Source: Pseudomonadota bacterium (GTDB lineage: Bacteria > Pseudomonadota > Alphaproteobacteria > Dongiales > Dongiaceae). From it: 64,000 nucleotides of DNA. The translations under genes were made by a program, and so were the position numbers. Positions 51,492-60,578 of this stretch are shown here, one piece after another. Position 1 is the first letter of the stretch. Each line of letters opens with the position of its first letter. The stretch lies in assembly GCA_021792365.1 (NCBI GenBank), contig JAJYUT010000008.1:1-64000 (forward strand), given 5' to 3'. The notes below the pieces were generated by a model that was given only the letters and a program-made list of their open reading frames with translations, was not told the DNA's origin and ran no database searches.

Positions 51492-52922
51492 ATGCAAGCT
51501 CTCCGTGTTCATACCATGAATGTGAGCGGCGGACCGACGTCCGAGGCGGGTTCCGGCATTGCCCAGACGATCGCCGACAAGGCCGGCTCGCTGGGCGTGC
51601 AGCTCGCCGATGCGGCGGGCTCGATCGATGACGTGGCCAGGGTCATCGCCAGCCAGGCTCGGCAATTCGAGGAGTTGCGGGCGGCGGCCGATGCGATGGT
51701 TGCCGCGAACGAGCGCATCGCGGGGGAGGTCGAGTCAGCGGCCAGGAACGCAGGCAGTGCCGCCGCCGACATGTCGGCCTCGCGCGGGTCGCTGGACGCC
51801 TCGCTCGCCGACGTGCGCAGCCTTGCCGCCAGCGCCACCGCCATCGAGAGCAAGATTGCAGGCCTGCGCCAGGCGCTGGAGCAGATCGCAAAGGTCGCGC
51901 AAACCATCGATGCCATTGCCAAGCAGACGAATCTGCTCGCCCTCAATGCGACGATCGAGGCGGCGCGCGCCGGCGATGCCGGCCGCGGCTTCGGCGTGGT
52001 CGCCGGCGAGGTGAAGGCGCTGGCCCGGCAGACCGCGGACGCCACGCAGCAGATCGCGGAAACCGTCGGCCAGCTGACACAGCAGACCGGCGAGCTGAGC
52101 CGCGAGGGCGCCGAGGCAACCCGGCGCGCGGCGAAGGTCGAATCGGGTACCGCCGCGATCGGCGAGGTGGTGGAGAACTCCGCCCGGGCCCTGGGCGAAA
52201 TCGCGGCCCAGGCCGAGGCGATCGCCGGCGATACGCGCCAGATCCGCGAGCGCGGCAGCGTGCTGACCAATGCGTTCGAGGGCCTCTCGGGCGGAGTCAA
52301 GAAATCGAGCGGCGATCTGGGCCAGGCCAAGGATCGGATCAATCACCTGCTGGAGGTGGCGGAGGATCTGATCGAGGCGACCGCCGATGCCGGGGTCGAG
52401 ACCACCGATACGCCGATGATCCGCCTGGTGGTCGAGAGCGCGGCCCGGATCGGCGCCCTCTTCGAGCAGTCGCTCGATCGGGGCGACATCACGCTCGCGG
52501 ACCTGTTCGACGAGCGCTACGAGCCCATCCCGGGAACCGAGCCGCAGCAGGTGATGGCGAAGTTCACGGCGCTCACCGACAGGCTGCTGCCGCCGATCCA
52601 GGAAGCGGCGCTGGAGGTGGACCCGCGGGTCGTGTTCTGCGCCACGGTCGATCGCAACGGCTATCTGCCGACGCACAATCGCAAGTTCTCTCAGGCCCAG
52701 CGCAAGGGCGACGTGGTCTGGAACACCGCCCATTGCCGCAACCGCCGCGTCTTCAACGATCGCGTCGGCCTCAAGGCCGGCCGCAGCGAGAAGCCCTTCG
52801 TCGTGCAGACCTATCGCCGCGACATGGGGGGCGGCAACTTCGCTCTGATGAAGGACGCGTCGGCACCGATCTACGTCAAGGGCCGCCACTGGGGCGGTCT
52901 GCGCTGCGGGTACAAGGTGTAA
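51492..52922 (+). CDS. Soluble methyl-accepting chemotaxis protein with C-terminal sensor domain
   Basis: 476 residues from ATG 51492; ATG 51516 ([13 protein letters not shown]) is also possible. No membrane helix is present, so it is a cytoplasmic receptor. Residues 30-300 are the signalling helical hairpin, with the conserved tip [20 protein letters not shown] (about 141-160) followed by [18 protein letters not shown]. The sensor region is C-terminal (residues 310-476): [40 protein letters not shown] and [20 protein letters not shown]. It resembles the C-terminal domain of some alphaproteobacterial MCPs. The ligand is unknown; no che genes are nearby. Confidence 0.85.
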   Translation: MQALRVHTMNVSGGPTSEAGSGIAQTIADKAGSLGVQLADAAGSIDDVARVIASQARQFEELRAAADAMVAANERIAGEVESAARNAGSAAADMSASRGSLDASLADVRSLAASATAIESKIAGLRQALEQIAKVAQTIDAIAKQTNLLALNATIEAARAGDAGRGFGVVAGEVKALARQTADATQQIAETVGQLTQQTGELSREGAEATRRAAKVESGTAAIGEVVENSARALGEIAAQAEAIAGDTRQIRERGSVLTNAFEGLSGGVKKSSGDLGQAKDRINHLLEVAEDLIEATADAGVETTDTPMIRLVVESAARIGALFEQSLDRGDITLADLFDERYEPIPGTEPQQVMAKFTALTDRLLPPIQEAALEVDPRVVFCATVDRNGYLPTHNRKFSQAQRKGDVVWNTAHCRNRRVFNDRVGLKAGRSEKPFVVQTYRRDMGGGNFALMKDASAPIYVKGRHWGGLRCGYKV

Positions 52923-52996
52923 GGCCGTCCATCCGCTTCGTCTTGCCCAGCTCTCCGCGCTGCCCTACCGTCGCTTCCATCGGAAGGAGGCAAGGC

Positions 52997-53341
52997 ATGG
53001 CGGTCACGATCTATCACAATGCCAACTGCTCCACGTCGCGCAAGGTGCTGGGCTGGCTCAAGGACAAGGGCATCCAGCCGCAGGTGATCGAGTATCTCAA
53101 GACGCCGCCGAGCGCGGCGGAACTGAAGCGGATCCTGAAGCAGATGGATGCCAGCCCACACGACATCCTGCGCCGCAAGGGTGATGCCTATGAAGCGCTG
53201 GGCGACGTGAGCAAGCTCAACGCCGACGCGCTGATCAAGAGGATGCTGGAGGAACCGGTGCTGATCGAGCGGCCGATCGTCGTGAGCGATAAAGGCGCCG
53301 TCCTCTGCCGCCCGCCGGAGAAGGTCTGGGAGATCGTCTAG
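52997..53341 (+). CDS. arsC: Arsenate reductase, glutaredoxin-dependent ArsC family
   Basis: 114 residues from ATG 52997, with GGAGG upstream. The active-site loop is NANCSTSRKVL with Cys11. RRKGDAYEAL, LIERPIVVSDKGAVLCRPPE supply the Arg residues that bind arsenate. It reduces arsenate to arsenite using glutathione and glutaredoxin. No arsB, acr3 or arsR is nearby, and the ArsC/Spx fold also covers YffB-like proteins, so the role in arsenic resistance is not certain. Confidence 0.82.
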   Translation: MAVTIYHNANCSTSRKVLGWLKDKGIQPQVIEYLKTPPSAAELKRILKQMDASPHDILRRKGDAYEALGDVSKLNADALIKRMLEEPVLIERPIVVSDKGAVLCRPPEKVWEIV

Positions 53342-54531
53342 CGCCGGGCCGGGAAGACGAGCCGCATGACCGTGCCGCGCCCGGCCTCCGAATGGATCTC
53401 GAAGCGGCCGCCATGGGCCTCGATCAGGTTCTGCACGATCGGCAGGCCGAGCCCGGTTCCGGTCGGGTCGTTCTCCTCCGCGCTGTCGGTCCGCCCGAAC
53501 GGCTCCAGGGCCAGGGCGATCTCCTCCGGCGTCATTCCGACACCCGTGTCCGCGATGGTGAGTTCGATTGCCTCCTCGGCCGCCCGCGCCGCAATCGCGA
53601 TGGAACCGCCCGGCAACGTGAACTTGACCGCGTTGGACAACAGGTTGATCACCATCTGCTTCGTACGCAGGCGATCGGCGTCGAGGGTCAGCCCTGTGGG
53701 AACGTCCACGGTCAGGCTGAGCTCGCGACGGTCCGCCAGGGGCCGCGCCATTTGTGCGCATTCGTGCAGCAGCTCGGCCAGATCGAACGGATTCCTGCTG
53801 AGCTTCAGCTTGCCCGATTCGACCTTCGCCAGGTCGAGGATGTCGTCGATCAGCTCCAGCAGGTGGGTCCCCGCCTTGTGAATGAAGCCGCCATACTGGA
53901 CGTATTTCTCGTATCGCTCGCTGCCGAAATGCAGGTCACGGATCATCTCGGCGAAGCCGAGGATGGAGTTCAGCGGGGAGCGCAGCTCGTGGCTCATGCT
54001 GGCCAGGAACGTGCTCTTGGCGCGGTTGGCGGCCTCGGCGGCCCGTTGCTTGATCAGCAGCTCATTGGAGGCGAGCTCGCTGGTATGGCGCGCCAGGCGG
54101 CTCTCGAGATCCGCCACTTGCTGCTCCAGGTCCTTGCGCGCGGTGATGTCCTGGCAGGCGGCGATCAGGGCCGGGGCGCCGCGGTAGAAGACAGGCTTGG
54201 TCGACAGGCTGATCCAGATGCGCCTTCCGTCGGCGCACCGCATTTGCCACTCCGACACGGCACCGCTGTCACCACCCCGCTCGATCTGGTGAAGGAAGGA
54301 TGCCAGCTGGTCCGGCAGCAGATGGCACGTCGCGATGGAGCGCCCGACGACGCTCGCCATCGGCAAGCCCAGCAGATCGGCCATCGCCCGGTTGGCCGTG
54401 AGCAGCACGCCACCCCGGGTGACGACCGCCATGGGGATGCCCGGCGCGATGCACAGCACTTCGTCGATGGCGCGCTCGTCCATCGGCTCGCCGGTGGGCC
54501 TCGTCGATTCCATGATCGGAGTTGCTCTCAC
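53338..54531 (-). CDS. PAS-domain sensor histidine kinase, cytoplasmic
   Basis: 397 residues from a GTG at 54531 (GAGG upstream); ATG 54513 (MESTRPTGEP) is an alternative. A PAS domain (residues 24-135: GIPMAVVTRGGVLLTANRAM, DLLGLPMASVVGRSIATC, ALIAACQDITARKDLE) leads into a coiled coil. The kinase core follows: His181 in ASMSHELRSPLNSILGF, N-box MVINLLSNAVKFT, IADTGVGMTPEEIA and DPTGTGLGLPIVQNLIEAHG. No membrane segment is present. It is an orphan kinase: no response-regulator gene adjoins it. It overlaps arsC tail to tail by 4 bp. Confidence 0.9.
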   Translation of the reverse strand: MRATPIMESTRPTGEPMDERAIDEVLCIAPGIPMAVVTRGGVLLTANRAMADLLGLPMASVVGRSIATCHLLPDQLASFLHQIERGGDSGAVSEWQMRCADGRRIWISLSTKPVFYRGAPALIAACQDITARKDLEQQVADLESRLARHTSELASNELLIKQRAAEAANRAKSTFLASMSHELRSPLNSILGFAEMIRDLHFGSERYEKYVQYGGFIHKAGTHLLELIDDILDLAKVESGKLKLSRNPFDLAELLHECAQMARPLADRRELSLTVDVPTGLTLDADRLRTKQMVINLLSNAVKFTLPGGSIAIAARAAEEAIELTIADTGVGMTPEEIALALEPFGRTDSAEENDPTGTGLGLPIVQNLIEAHGGRFEIHSEAGRGTVMRLVFPARR

Positions 54532-54601
54532 TTCGCCTCAATCGCGGCAGGTTACCCATCCGGCTTGCAGAGCACCAATACCGAAGGGATCTGGGTGTAC
54601 A

Positions 54602-54618
54602 ACTAGAACCTTTCTAGT
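54602..54618. promoter_or_regulatory. 17-bp palindrome upstream of the PAS kinase gene
   Basis: ACTAGAA (54602-54608), CCT, TTCTAGT (54612-54618) is a perfect inverted repeat 71-87 bp upstream of the kinase start. It lies in the 547-bp gap before cobU and is a candidate operator. The rest of the gap from 54619 to about 54820 shows no gene. Confidence 0.4.
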
Positions 54619-54823
54619 AAGCCGAACGACCTGTTCTTGCACACGCCCTGGTATTGAATGACCTTTGGAGCCAAAGGGGGAATCTAGCACGCCCAAGTTA
54701 AAAATTCATTCGATCAGCGGCTTACGGGAGTTCCGCCGGCAGGACGTCCCGCGGCGCCTGACGCGCACAGAGATGTGATCCGCGAAATGAACGCGGGTGC
54801 ATGGCATGCGGCGGGATGGAAAC

Positions 54824-55030
54824 GGACCTGCAGGTCCGCTATGGTTGCGTCGTTCGTCGTGAGGGAAGCCGGTGCGCGCGGAGTCGAACGCGCAAATCCG
54901 GCGCTGCCCCCGCAACTGTAGGATCGCCTGCCGCCTTGCGCGGCGGAACAAAGGACGGCGCATCGGCCACTGGCCCAAAAGGCTGGGAAGGCGCGACCAA
55001 AGTCCCGCGATCGAGCCAGGAGACCTCAAC
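54824..55030 (+). promoter_or_regulatory. Cobalamin (B12) riboswitch
   Basis: The conserved boxes of an AdoCbl riboswitch are in order: GGGAAGCCGGTG at 54863-54874, the B12 box GCTGCCCCCGCAACTGTA at 54903-54920, GCCACTGG at 54966-54973, GGGAAGGC at 54984-54991, and GAGCCAGGAGACCT at 55013-55026. The closing GACCT (55022-55026) can pair with AGGTC (54832-54836) to form P1. It ends about 50 bases before cobU, whose ribosome binding site is AGGAAGGG. Control is probably at translation initiation, because no terminator stem with a T-run is evident. Confidence 0.93.
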
Positions 55031-55078
55031 GAACGCCCGTTTTGTCGGCCGCCTCGGCGGGAGGAAGGGACCACATCC

Positions 55079-55621
55079 ATGGCAGCCATGACGGCTGGCA
55101 CCACGCAACCATTGCCGCCGGTCACCCTGGTGCTGGGCGGTGCGCGCTCCGGCAAGAGCAGCTTCGCCGAGCAGATCACGGTCGCGCATCCGCGCGGTTG
55201 TGTCTATGTCGCGACGGCGGAGACCGGCGACGAGGAGATGGCCGAGCGCGTGCGCAAGCACCGGGTGCGGCGCGAGGCCCACTGGCGCACGATCGAGGCG
55301 CCGCTCGAGCTCGCGCCGGCAATCATGGCCCAAACAGAACAGGGGGCGGCGGTCCTGGTGGATTGCCTCACGCTGTGGCTGAGCAACTTGATGGCTGCCG
55401 GGCGCGATCCTGACATCGAGACGGAGGCAGTGGTCCGCGCCTTGGGCCAGGCCGGCGGACCGGTGGTGTTCGTGTCGAACGAGGTCGGGCTCGGCATTGT
55501 GCCGGACAATGCGCTGGCGCGCGCGTTTCGCGACCATGCAGGGCGGCTCAACCAGCGGATCGCGGCGATCGCGAACAGCGTATTTTTCGTGGCGGCGGGC
55601 CTGCCGCTGCGCCTGAAATGA
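55079..55621 (+). CDS. cobU: Adenosylcobinamide kinase/guanylyltransferase
   Basis: 180 residues from ATG 55079 (MAAMTAGTTQPL); the longer open frame starting in the riboswitch is rejected. LVLGGARSGKSSFAEQI is the P-loop, YVATAETGDEEM and VLVDCLTLWLSNLM (Walker B-like) follow, and FVSNEVGLGIVP is the family motif. It phosphorylates adenosylcobinamide and adds GMP in the nucleotide-loop steps of B12 assembly. It is the first gene after the riboswitch. Confidence 0.94.
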   Translation: MAAMTAGTTQPLPPVTLVLGGARSGKSSFAEQITVAHPRGCVYVATAETGDEEMAERVRKHRVRREAHWRTIEAPLELAPAIMAQTEQGAAVLVDCLTLWLSNLMAAGRDPDIETEAVVRALGQAGGPVVFVSNEVGLGIVPDNALARAFRDHAGRLNQRIAAIANSVFFVAAGLPLRLK

Positions 55622-55634
55622 GGGGACGGATAGA

Positions 55635-56666
55635 ATGAGCGGCAAGATTCCGGCGACTGTGGTGACGGGCTTTCTCGGCGCCGGCAAGACGACCTTGATC
55701 CAGAACCTGCTGCGCAATGCCAATGGCCGGCGGCTCGCGCTCATCATCAACGAGTTCGGTGAGACCGGCGTGGATGGCGAGATCGTCAAGGGCTGCAAAA
55801 TCGAAGGCTGCCCGGAGGAGAACATCGTCGAGCTGGCCAACGGGTGTATCTGCTGCACGGTGGCGGACGATTTCCTGCCCACCATGCGCGCGCTGCTCGA
55901 CCGGCCCAATCCGCCGGAGCATATCGTGATCGAGACCTCGGGACTGGCTCTGCCCAAGCCGCTGGTGAAGGCCTTCACCTGGCCGGAGGTGCGCACGCGT
56001 GTCACGGTCGACGGCGTCATCGCGGTGGTAGATGGCCCCGCCGCCGCGGCCGGTCGCTTCGCCGACAATCCGGAGGCCATCGCCGCGCAGCGCTCGGCGG
56101 ACGCTGCGCTGGATCACGACAGCCCGATCGCGGAGTTGTTCGAGGACCAGATCAATTGCGCCGACCTCATCATCCTCAACAAGAACGACCAGATGGACGA
56201 GGCCGCGCGCGCCGCCGCAATGACGGCGATCAGTGCCGAGCTGAAGCGCGCAGCCAAGGTGGTGCCCGCAAGCTTCGGAGCGGTCGACCCCAAGGTTCTG
56301 CTGGGCCTGGGCGCCGCGGCGGAAGCCGATCTTGACTCCCGCTATTCGCATCACGAGCTGGAAGGCGAGGATCACGATCACGACGAGTTCACGTCCTTCC
56401 GCCTCGATCTGCCGCAACTGAAGCGGCCGGAGGACCTGCTCGCCAGACTGCTACCGGCCATCGAGCGTCACGACATCCTGCGCGTGAAGGGCTTCCTCGA
56501 TGTTGCGGGCAAGGAAATGCGCCTCGTGCTGCAAGGCGTTGGCGCACGCCTGCAGCATTACTACGACCGCGCCTGGGCGCCCGGCGAGGAGCGCTCGTCG
56601 CGCCTGGTGGTGATCGGCCTCAAGGGGCTCGACCAGGCCGCGATCGCGCGGGATCTCGGCCTCTAA
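55635..56666 (+). CDS. cobW: Cobalamin biosynthesis protein CobW (COG0523 GTPase)
   Basis: 343 residues. It is a G3E GTPase: GFLGAGKTTLIQNLLRN (Walker A), the metal-binding CxCC motif in NGCICCTVADD, IETSGLALPKPLVKAF and LNKNDQMD for base recognition. A His/Asp-rich stretch (GEDHDHDEF, about residues 240-250) is a likely metal-binding loop. CobW is proposed to deliver cobalt to the CobNST chelatase, with which it is encoded. It starts 13 bp after cobU and ends 3 bp before cobN. Confidence 0.94.
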   Translation: MSGKIPATVVTGFLGAGKTTLIQNLLRNANGRRLALIINEFGETGVDGEIVKGCKIEGCPEENIVELANGCICCTVADDFLPTMRALLDRPNPPEHIVIETSGLALPKPLVKAFTWPEVRTRVTVDGVIAVVDGPAAAAGRFADNPEAIAAQRSADAALDHDSPIAELFEDQINCADLIILNKNDQMDEAARAAAMTAISAELKRAAKVVPASFGAVDPKVLLGLGAAAEADLDSRYSHHELEGEDHDHDEFTSFRLDLPQLKRPEDLLARLLPAIERHDILRVKGFLDVAGKEMRLVLQGVGARLQHYYDRAWAPGEERSSRLVVIGLKGLDQAAIARDLGL

Positions 56667-56669
56667 GCC

Positions 56670-59600
56670 ATGCATCTGCTTGCCGCCAAGCCCGGTCAGA
56701 TCGTTGATGGCAGCGAAGCCATCGATCTCGGCCAGACGCCCGGCGACATCGTCATGCTGTCGGCGGCGGACAGCGAGTTGGCGTGCCTGTCGCGGGCCTA
56801 TGCGCACCTGCCCGAGCCCAAGCCGAGTCTGCGCCTCGCGAACCTGCTGCAGCTTTCGCATCACCTGTCGGTGGATTCGTATGTCGAGGACATCGTCGCG
56901 CGGGCGAAGCTGGTGGTGGTGCGCGTCCTCGGCGGCGTGCGGTACTGGCCCTACGGCATCGAGCAGGTGTCCGCCGAATGCCGCCGGCGCGGCATCGCGC
57001 TCGCGTGCCTGCCGGGCGATGACCAGCCCGATCCCGAGCTCGGCGACCACAACACGCTGCCGGCGGGGGCAGCCCACCGCCTCTGGCAGTTCCTGGTGCA
57101 AGGCGGGCTGGAGAACGCCTCGGAGTTCCTGCGCTATGGCATGAGCCTGATCGGTGGTGAATGCGCGTGGCAGGAGCCACGGCCCTTGCTACGCGCCGGC
57201 CTCTACTGGCCGGGAAGAAGCGTGCTCTCGCTCGATGATGTCCGCGCGGAGTGGACCCAGGATGCGCCGGTCGCCGGCATCGTGTTCTACCGCGCGCTAG
57301 TGCAGGCGGGGCAGACGGCGCCGGTGGACGCGCTGATCGGGGCCTTGCGCGAGCGCAACCTCAATCCGCTGCCGATCTATGCGGCAGGCCTCAAGGAACA
57401 GGCCGCAGCCGATCTGATTGCGCGCTTCTATGCGGAAGCGAAGCCGGACATCACTCTCAACTGCACCGGCTTCGCGATCTCCCAACCCGGTTCGGTCCAG
57501 GCAGCGACGCCTTTCGACACGGCGGACGCACCTGTGCTGCAAGTCGTTCTGAGCAGCGGCACGATCGAGGATTGGCGCGCCGGCACGCAGGGCCTCAGCC
57601 CGCGCGACCTTGCCATGCAGGTCGCACTGCCGGAGGTCGATGGCAGGATCATGACGCGAGCCATCTCGTTCAAGGCGGCCGGCAGTTATGACGCAGCGAC
57701 CCAATGCACCACCGTGGAACCGCAGCCGGAGCTTGGTCGCGTGTCCTTCGTCGCCGATCTCGCTGCCAATTGGGTGAAGCTGCGCCGCAAGCCCGTCTCG
57801 GAGCGCAAGGTCGCCATCATCCTCGCGAATTATCCCAACCGCGACGGCCGCATCGGGAACGGCGTCGGCCTCGACACGCCCGCCGGGGTCGTGGAAGCGC
57901 TGAAGGCGATGAAGAACGCGGGATATGACATCGGCCAAGTTCCCGAGAGCGGCGATGCGCTCATCGCGCGGCTGTTGGCAGGTCCCACGAACGCCATCCA
58001 GACTAGGATCCCTTCCCCCCTTGCGGGGGAAGGATGCGGAGACTTGGCGAGCGTCAGCGAGCCTAGTCGGAGCTGGATAGGGGGTAGCGCGGCGGCAGCC
58101 GCGCAGCGCGGAGCGCTTACTGGCGAAGCCGCAGCGCTGCATCACCCCCCATCCCGACCTTCCCCCACAAGGGGGGAGGGGGACTTCGTACTAAGGGGGG
58201 AAGATTATCGCCATATCGCACGCATTCCCGAAGGGATCGATGCCCGCTGGGGTTCACCGGACAGCGATCCTCACTGCGTCGACGATGCCTTCCGCCTGCC
58301 GCTGATCCGGCTCGGCAACATCTATGTCGGCATCCAGCCGGCGCGGGGCTACAACATCGATCCGGTCAAGTCGTACCACGACCCCGACCTGGTGCCGCCG
58401 CACAACTATCTCGCCTTCTACACATATCTGCGCGCGGTCGCCGGGATCGACGCCGTCGTGCACTTCGGCAAGCACGGCAATCTCGAATGGCTGCCGGGCA
58501 AGGCGCTGGCCCTGAGCGAGGAATGCTATCCCGAGGCGATGCTGGGGCCGCTGCCACATCTCTATCCGTTCATCGTCAACGATCCGGGCGAGGGCACGCA
58601 GGCCAAGCGCCGCGCCAGCGCTGTGATCGTCGATCACCTGACGCCGCCCCTGACGCGCGCCGAGAGCTACGGTCCGCTGCGCGATCTTGAGCTGCTGGTG
58701 GACGAGTATTACGAGGCGGCGCAGCTCGATCCGCGCCGCTGCCGCGATCTGCGCGACCGTATCCTCGATGTGGCGCAGGGCTCCGGCCTCGCCGCCGATT
58801 GCGGCATCACCAAGGCCGACGATCCCGATACGGCGCTGGCCAAGCTCGACAACCAGCTTTGCGAGCTGAAGGAGCTGCAGATCCGCGATGGCCTGCACAT
58901 CTTCGGTCGCTCGCCCGCGGGCATTGAACGCGATGCGCTGCTGGTCGCGCTAACCCGTTTGCCGCGGGCCAAGGGCGAGGGCAGGGATCAATCGCTGATC
59001 CGCGCCTTGGCTGAAGACCTGGAATTGGGCGAAGGTTTCGATCCCCTCTCTGCGCGCCTCGGCGAGGCGTGGACCGGGCCGCGACCTGCTACCCTGGCGG
59101 ACCTCACCGCCGATGCCTGGCGCACGAACGGGGACACGGTGGAGCGACTCGAAATCCTGGCGCTCAAGCTGGTGGGCGGAGCGGATTGTCCGGGCCAGTG
59201 GGTGCGCACCGGCGCCGTGCTCGGTTTCGTCCGCGAGACGCTGGCGCCTACGATCGATCGCTGCGGCCAGGCGGAGCTGGACGGGTTGCTGCGCGGCCTC
59301 GCCGGCCGCTTCGTGATGCCGGGTGCGTCCGGGGCTCCAACGCGCGGGCGGCTGGACGCGCTGCCGACCGGCCGCAACTTCTATTCGGTCGACACGCGCG
59401 CGATCCCGACGCCGAGCGCCTGGGCCCTGGGCTGGAAGTCGGCGGGCCTCATCCTTGAGCGCCATCGGCAGGAGCATGGCAACTGGCCGCGCGCGCTGGT
59501 CCTGTCGGCCTGGGGCACGGCCAACATGCGCACCGGCGGGGACGACATCGCGCAGGCGCTGGCGCTGATCGGCGCGCGGCCGACCTGGGATGCCGGCGCA

Positions 59601-60578
59601 TCCGGCCGGGTGGCGGGGTTCGAAATCCTGCCGCTCAGCCTGCTCGACCGGCCGCGTGTGGATGTGACGTTGCGCGTCTCCGGCTTCTTCCGGGACGCGT
59701 TCCCGGCGCAGATCGACCTGTTCGACAGCGCCGTGCGGGCGATTGCCGAACTGGACGAGCCGGAGCACCTCAACCCGATCGCCGCCCGCGTGCGCGCCGA
59801 GAGCGCGGAGCTCATGGCGCAAGGGATTGATGCCAAGGGCGCGCGCCGCAAGGCCGCGTTCCGCGTGTTCGGCTCGAAGCCCGGCGCGTACGGCGCGGGC
59901 CTGCAGGCGCTGATCGACGAGCGCGGCTGGTCCGACGAAGGCGATTTCGCACGCGCCTATCTCGCCTGGGGCGGCTACGCCTATGGCAACGGCGCGGCCG
60001 GCGAGGCGGCGCAATCCGCCTTCGCGCATCGCCTCACGCAGGTCGATGCGGTCCTGCACAACCAGGACAACCGCGAGCACGATCTGCTGGACAGCGATGA
60101 TTACTACCAGTTCGAAGGCGGCCTCGCCGCTTCCATCAAGCATCTCACCGGACACAAGGCGCAGGTCTGGCACAACGACCACTCGCGCCCCGAGAACCCG
60201 CAGGTGCGCAGCCTCGAGGAGGAAATCGCCCGCGTGGTGCGCGCCCGCGTGGTCAATCCGAAATGGATCAAGGGCGTGATGCGACACGGCTACAAGGGCG
60301 CGTTCGAGATGGCGGCGACGGTCGATTACCTGTTCGCCTTTGCGGCAACGGCGGATTGCGTCGCCGACCACCATTTCGACCTGGTGTTCGACGCCTATCT
60401 CGCCGACGAAAACGTGCGGGATTTCATCGCCAGCCACAATCCGGCCGCGCTTACGGAAATAGCGGAGCGCCTGCTGGAAGCGCAGGAGCGTGATCTGTGG
60501 CGCCCGAGATCCAACATGGCCCATGCGCAACTCAGCGACTGGGCCGGCCGAACTCTTGCAACGCGAGCAGTCTCATGA
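56670..60578 (+). CDS. cobN: Cobaltochelatase subunit CobN, carrying an in-frame palindromic insert
   Basis: 1302 residues. It is the large subunit of the ATP-dependent aerobic chelatase that inserts Co2+ into hydrogenobyrinic acid a,c-diamide. CobN/Mg-chelatase H blocks are VVVRVLGGVRYWPYGIEQVS, VDAVVHFGKHGNLEWLPGKA, YPFIVNDPGEGTQAKRRASA, LSAWGTANMRTGGDDIAQAL and NQDNREHDLLDSDDYYQFEG. Residues about 446-510 (SPLAGEG to SRPSPTRGEG) are not CobN-like: they translate a palindromic repeat. Without them the protein is about 1237 residues, the normal size. CobS and CobT are not in the window. Its stop overlaps cobO (ATGA). Confidence 0.95.
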   Translation: MHLLAAKPGQIVDGSEAIDLGQTPGDIVMLSAADSELACLSRAYAHLPEPKPSLRLANLLQLSHHLSVDSYVEDIVARAKLVVVRVLGGVRYWPYGIEQVSAECRRRGIALACLPGDDQPDPELGDHNTLPAGAAHRLWQFLVQGGLENASEFLRYGMSLIGGECAWQEPRPLLRAGLYWPGRSVLSLDDVRAEWTQDAPVAGIVFYRALVQAGQTAPVDALIGALRERNLNPLPIYAAGLKEQAAADLIARFYAEAKPDITLNCTGFAISQPGSVQAATPFDTADAPVLQVVLSSGTIEDWRAGTQGLSPRDLAMQVALPEVDGRIMTRAISFKAAGSYDAATQCTTVEPQPELGRVSFVADLAANWVKLRRKPVSERKVAIILANYPNRDGRIGNGVGLDTPAGVVEALKAMKNAGYDIGQVPESGDALIARLLAGPTNAIQTRIPSPLAGEGCGDLASVSEPSRSWIGGSAAAAAQRGALTGEAAALHHPPSRPSPTRGEGDFVLRGEDYRHIARIPEGIDARWGSPDSDPHCVDDAFRLPLIRLGNIYVGIQPARGYNIDPVKSYHDPDLVPPHNYLAFYTYLRAVAGIDAVVHFGKHGNLEWLPGKALALSEECYPEAMLGPLPHLYPFIVNDPGEGTQAKRRASAVIVDHLTPPLTRAESYGPLRDLELLVDEYYEAAQLDPRRCRDLRDRILDVAQGSGLAADCGITKADDPDTALAKLDNQLCELKELQIRDGLHIFGRSPAGIERDALLVALTRLPRAKGEGRDQSLIRALAEDLELGEGFDPLSARLGEAWTGPRPATLADLTADAWRTNGDTVERLEILALKLVGGADCPGQWVRTGAVLGFVRETLAPTIDRCGQAELDGLLRGLAGRFVMPGASGAPTRGRLDALPTGRNFYSVDTRAIPTPSAWALGWKSAGLILERHRQEHGNWPRALVLSAWGTANMRTGGDDIAQALALIGARPTWDAGASGRVAGFEILPLSLLDRPRVDVTLRVSGFFRDAFPAQIDLFDSAVRAIAELDEPEHLNPIAARVRAESAELMAQGIDAKGARRKAAFRVFGSKPGAYGAGLQALIDERGWSDEGDFARAYLAWGGYAYGNGAAGEAAQSAFAHRLTQVDAVLHNQDNREHDLLDSDDYYQFEGGLAASIKHLTGHKAQVWHNDHSRPENPQVRSLEEEIARVVRARVVNPKWIKGVMRHGYKGAFEMAATVDYLFAFAATADCVADHHFDLVFDAYLADENVRDFIASHNPAALTEIAERLLEAQERDLWRPRSNMAHAQLSDWAGRTLATRAVS
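58005..58199. repeat. In-frame palindromic repeat element inside cobN
   Basis: The segment begins with a hairpin, CCTTCCCCC (58011-58019), loop CTTGC, GGGGGAAGG (58025-58033). It ends with a related one, TCCCCC (58161-58166) and GGGGGA (58172-58177), within CCTTCCCCCACAAGGGGGG. Between them are more self-complementary GC-rich blocks (GCGGCGGCAGCCGC near 58091). Its length is close to 195 bp, a multiple of three, and it has no stop in the cobN frame. Its translation carries the SPLAGEG and SRPSPTRGEG strings typical of dispersed proteobacterial palindromic repeats. Confidence 0.8.

Noticed and set aside
54872-55078. Longer N-terminus for CobU
   Set aside because: The extra codons would translate the cobalamin riboswitch. 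CobU begins just before LVLGGARSGKSS, consistent with ATG 55079.
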